DNA of 6,761 nt from Mariprofundaceae bacterium (GTDB lineage Bacteria; Pseudomonadota; Zetaproteobacteria; Mariprofundales; Mariprofundaceae). Positions within the stretch are counted from its first letter, which is position 1. Every line of letters begins with the position of its first letter. This document shows, piece by piece, positions 6,164-6,761 of the stretch. Below the pieces are notes generated by a model. That model did not search any database. It was not told where the DNA came from and saw nothing but the letters and a program-made list of their open reading frames with translations. The DNA lies in contig JAUZQR010000351.1 of the NCBI GenBank assembly GCA_030950865.1, forward strand, positions 1 through 6,761, given 5' to 3'. Position numbers and translations under genes: made by a program.

Positions 6164-6761
6164 CTAACGGTTTCTTTCACCAATTGACTTTATAATTTTA
6201 GGTGTAACAAACACTAATAATTCAGAACGGTTATCCTTCTTTTGGTTACGTTGAAATAAATAGCCTAAAAGTGGGATTTTAGATAAGAGTGGCACACTTA
6301 ATTTACTCGTATCAACGGTACGTGAATAAATACCACCAATCACAACTGTTTCTCCATTATCCATATACACTTCTGTATTGATTTCCTTTGTGCTAATACT
6401 TGCAAGCCCCACGACAGTCTCCGGACTATTTTTAGTAATAACCAACTGCATAATCACATGATTATCGGCAGTAATTTGTGGTGTCGCCGTCAAACTTAGT
6501 TCTGCTTTCTTAAATGTTACATTTGCAGGGGCTCCAGCTAAGCCAGCTGTCTGAAATCCAACATCAAAACCTTGAGAAATCGTTGCTGGTTTTAGGTTGG
6601 TCGTAATTACGCGTGGGTTTGAAATAATCTTCACTTCGCCTTCCGCTTCCGCAGCAGATAATTCCAAGTTTAAATTAAACACATTACTCAATGTACCTAA
6701 AGCAATACCAATTGCTCCACCTCCAACCTTAGCACCCACAGTAGCAGGCAAATCAACCAAC
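6164..6761 (-). CDS. pilQ: Type IV pilus secretin PilQ, C-terminal part (5' end outside window)
   Basis: The frame is open to the right edge, so only the last 198 or so residues are seen. PilQ forms the multimeric outer-membrane channel through which the type IV pilus emerges. The fragment is the secretin core: L-S-A-A-E-A-E-G-E-V-K-I-I-S-N-P-R-V (34-51) is the conserved beta-strand and P-R/K-V motif, A-E-L-S-L-T-A-T-P-Q-I-T (86-97) matches the family core, and D-N-G-E-T-V-V-I-G-G-I (134-144) precedes the secretin signature V-P-L-L-S-K-I-P-L-L-G-Y-L-F (156-169). E-L-L-V-F-V-T-P-K-I-I (180-190) closes the domain as is usual. Placement directly upstream of aroK and aroB supports PilQ over a type II or III secretion secretin. 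It ends in TAG at 6164-6166, in frame with aroK. The remaining pil genes would be expected to the right of the window. Confidence 0.92.
   Translation of the reverse strand, partial: LVDLPATVGAKVGGGAIGIALGTLSNVFNLNLELSAAEAEGEVKIISNPRVITTNLKPATISQGFDVGFQTAGLAGAPANVTFKKAELSLTATPQITADNHVIMQLVITKNSPETVVGLASISTKEINTEVYMDNGETVVIGGIYSRTVDTSKLSVPLLSKIPLLGYLFQRNQKKDNRSELLVFVTPKIIKSIGERNR

Noticed and set aside
5754..6167. 137-codon open frame on the + strand opposite aroK
   Set aside because: It is antisense to a gene with every shikimate kinase motif. Its Ser/Pro/Lys-rich translation shows no domain.
1..6761. tRNA, rRNA, CRISPR array, transposase or toxin-antitoxin genes
   Set aside because: I saw no cloverleaf, no regularly spaced direct repeats and no open frame matching such families.

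Overview
The window reads as chromosomal housekeeping DNA from a Gram-negative bacterium, most likely a proteobacterium. An outer-membrane lipoprotein (MlaA) and a type IV pilus secretin (PilQ) require an outer membrane. The order pilQ-aroK-aroB is the arrangement familiar from many Gamma- and Betaproteobacteria. Base composition looks moderate to slightly AT-rich by eye. I cannot name the genus; a less common proteobacterial class such as the Zetaproteobacteria is possible, but this is a guess.

Left part (1-2121, + strand): the C-terminal end of an unrecognised protein is followed by fabI (enoyl-ACP reductase, fatty acid elongation) and, 13 bp later, aroC (chorismate synthase, last step of the shikimate pathway). 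fabI and aroC look co-transcribed. aroC runs tail to tail into mlaA, and the two stop codons interlock on a TTAA palindrome.

Middle part (2118-4376): mlaA (- strand) has an unusually acidic C-terminal tail. It is divergent from fxsA (+ strand, small inner-membrane protein), which is followed by a seven-helix Bax inhibitor-1 family protein (+ strand). A rho-independent terminator closes this unit. Next to it is the first of two dispersed inverted-repeat elements.

Right part (4377-6761, - strand): reading right to left, the C-terminal domain of PilQ, then aroK (shikimate kinase, GTG start, three bases after the pilQ stop), then a 179-bp spacer holding the second inverted-repeat element, then aroB (3-dehydroquinate synthase). 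The two repeat elements therefore bracket aroB, and their arms point in opposite ways.

Functionally, three shikimate-pathway genes (aroB step 2, aroK step 5, aroC step 7) lie within 6 kb on opposite strands. They are interspersed with envelope genes: FabI for lipid synthesis, MlaA for lipid asymmetry, FxsA and the BI-1 protein in the inner membrane, and PilQ in the outer membrane. I see no convincing sign of an undescribed system. The points worth a second look are the repeat pair, a micro-ORF with a strong ribosome binding site inside one repeat, the in-frame pilQ/aroK junction, the acidic MlaA tail and a possibly leaderless fxsA. No stretch over 300 bases lacks a gene.
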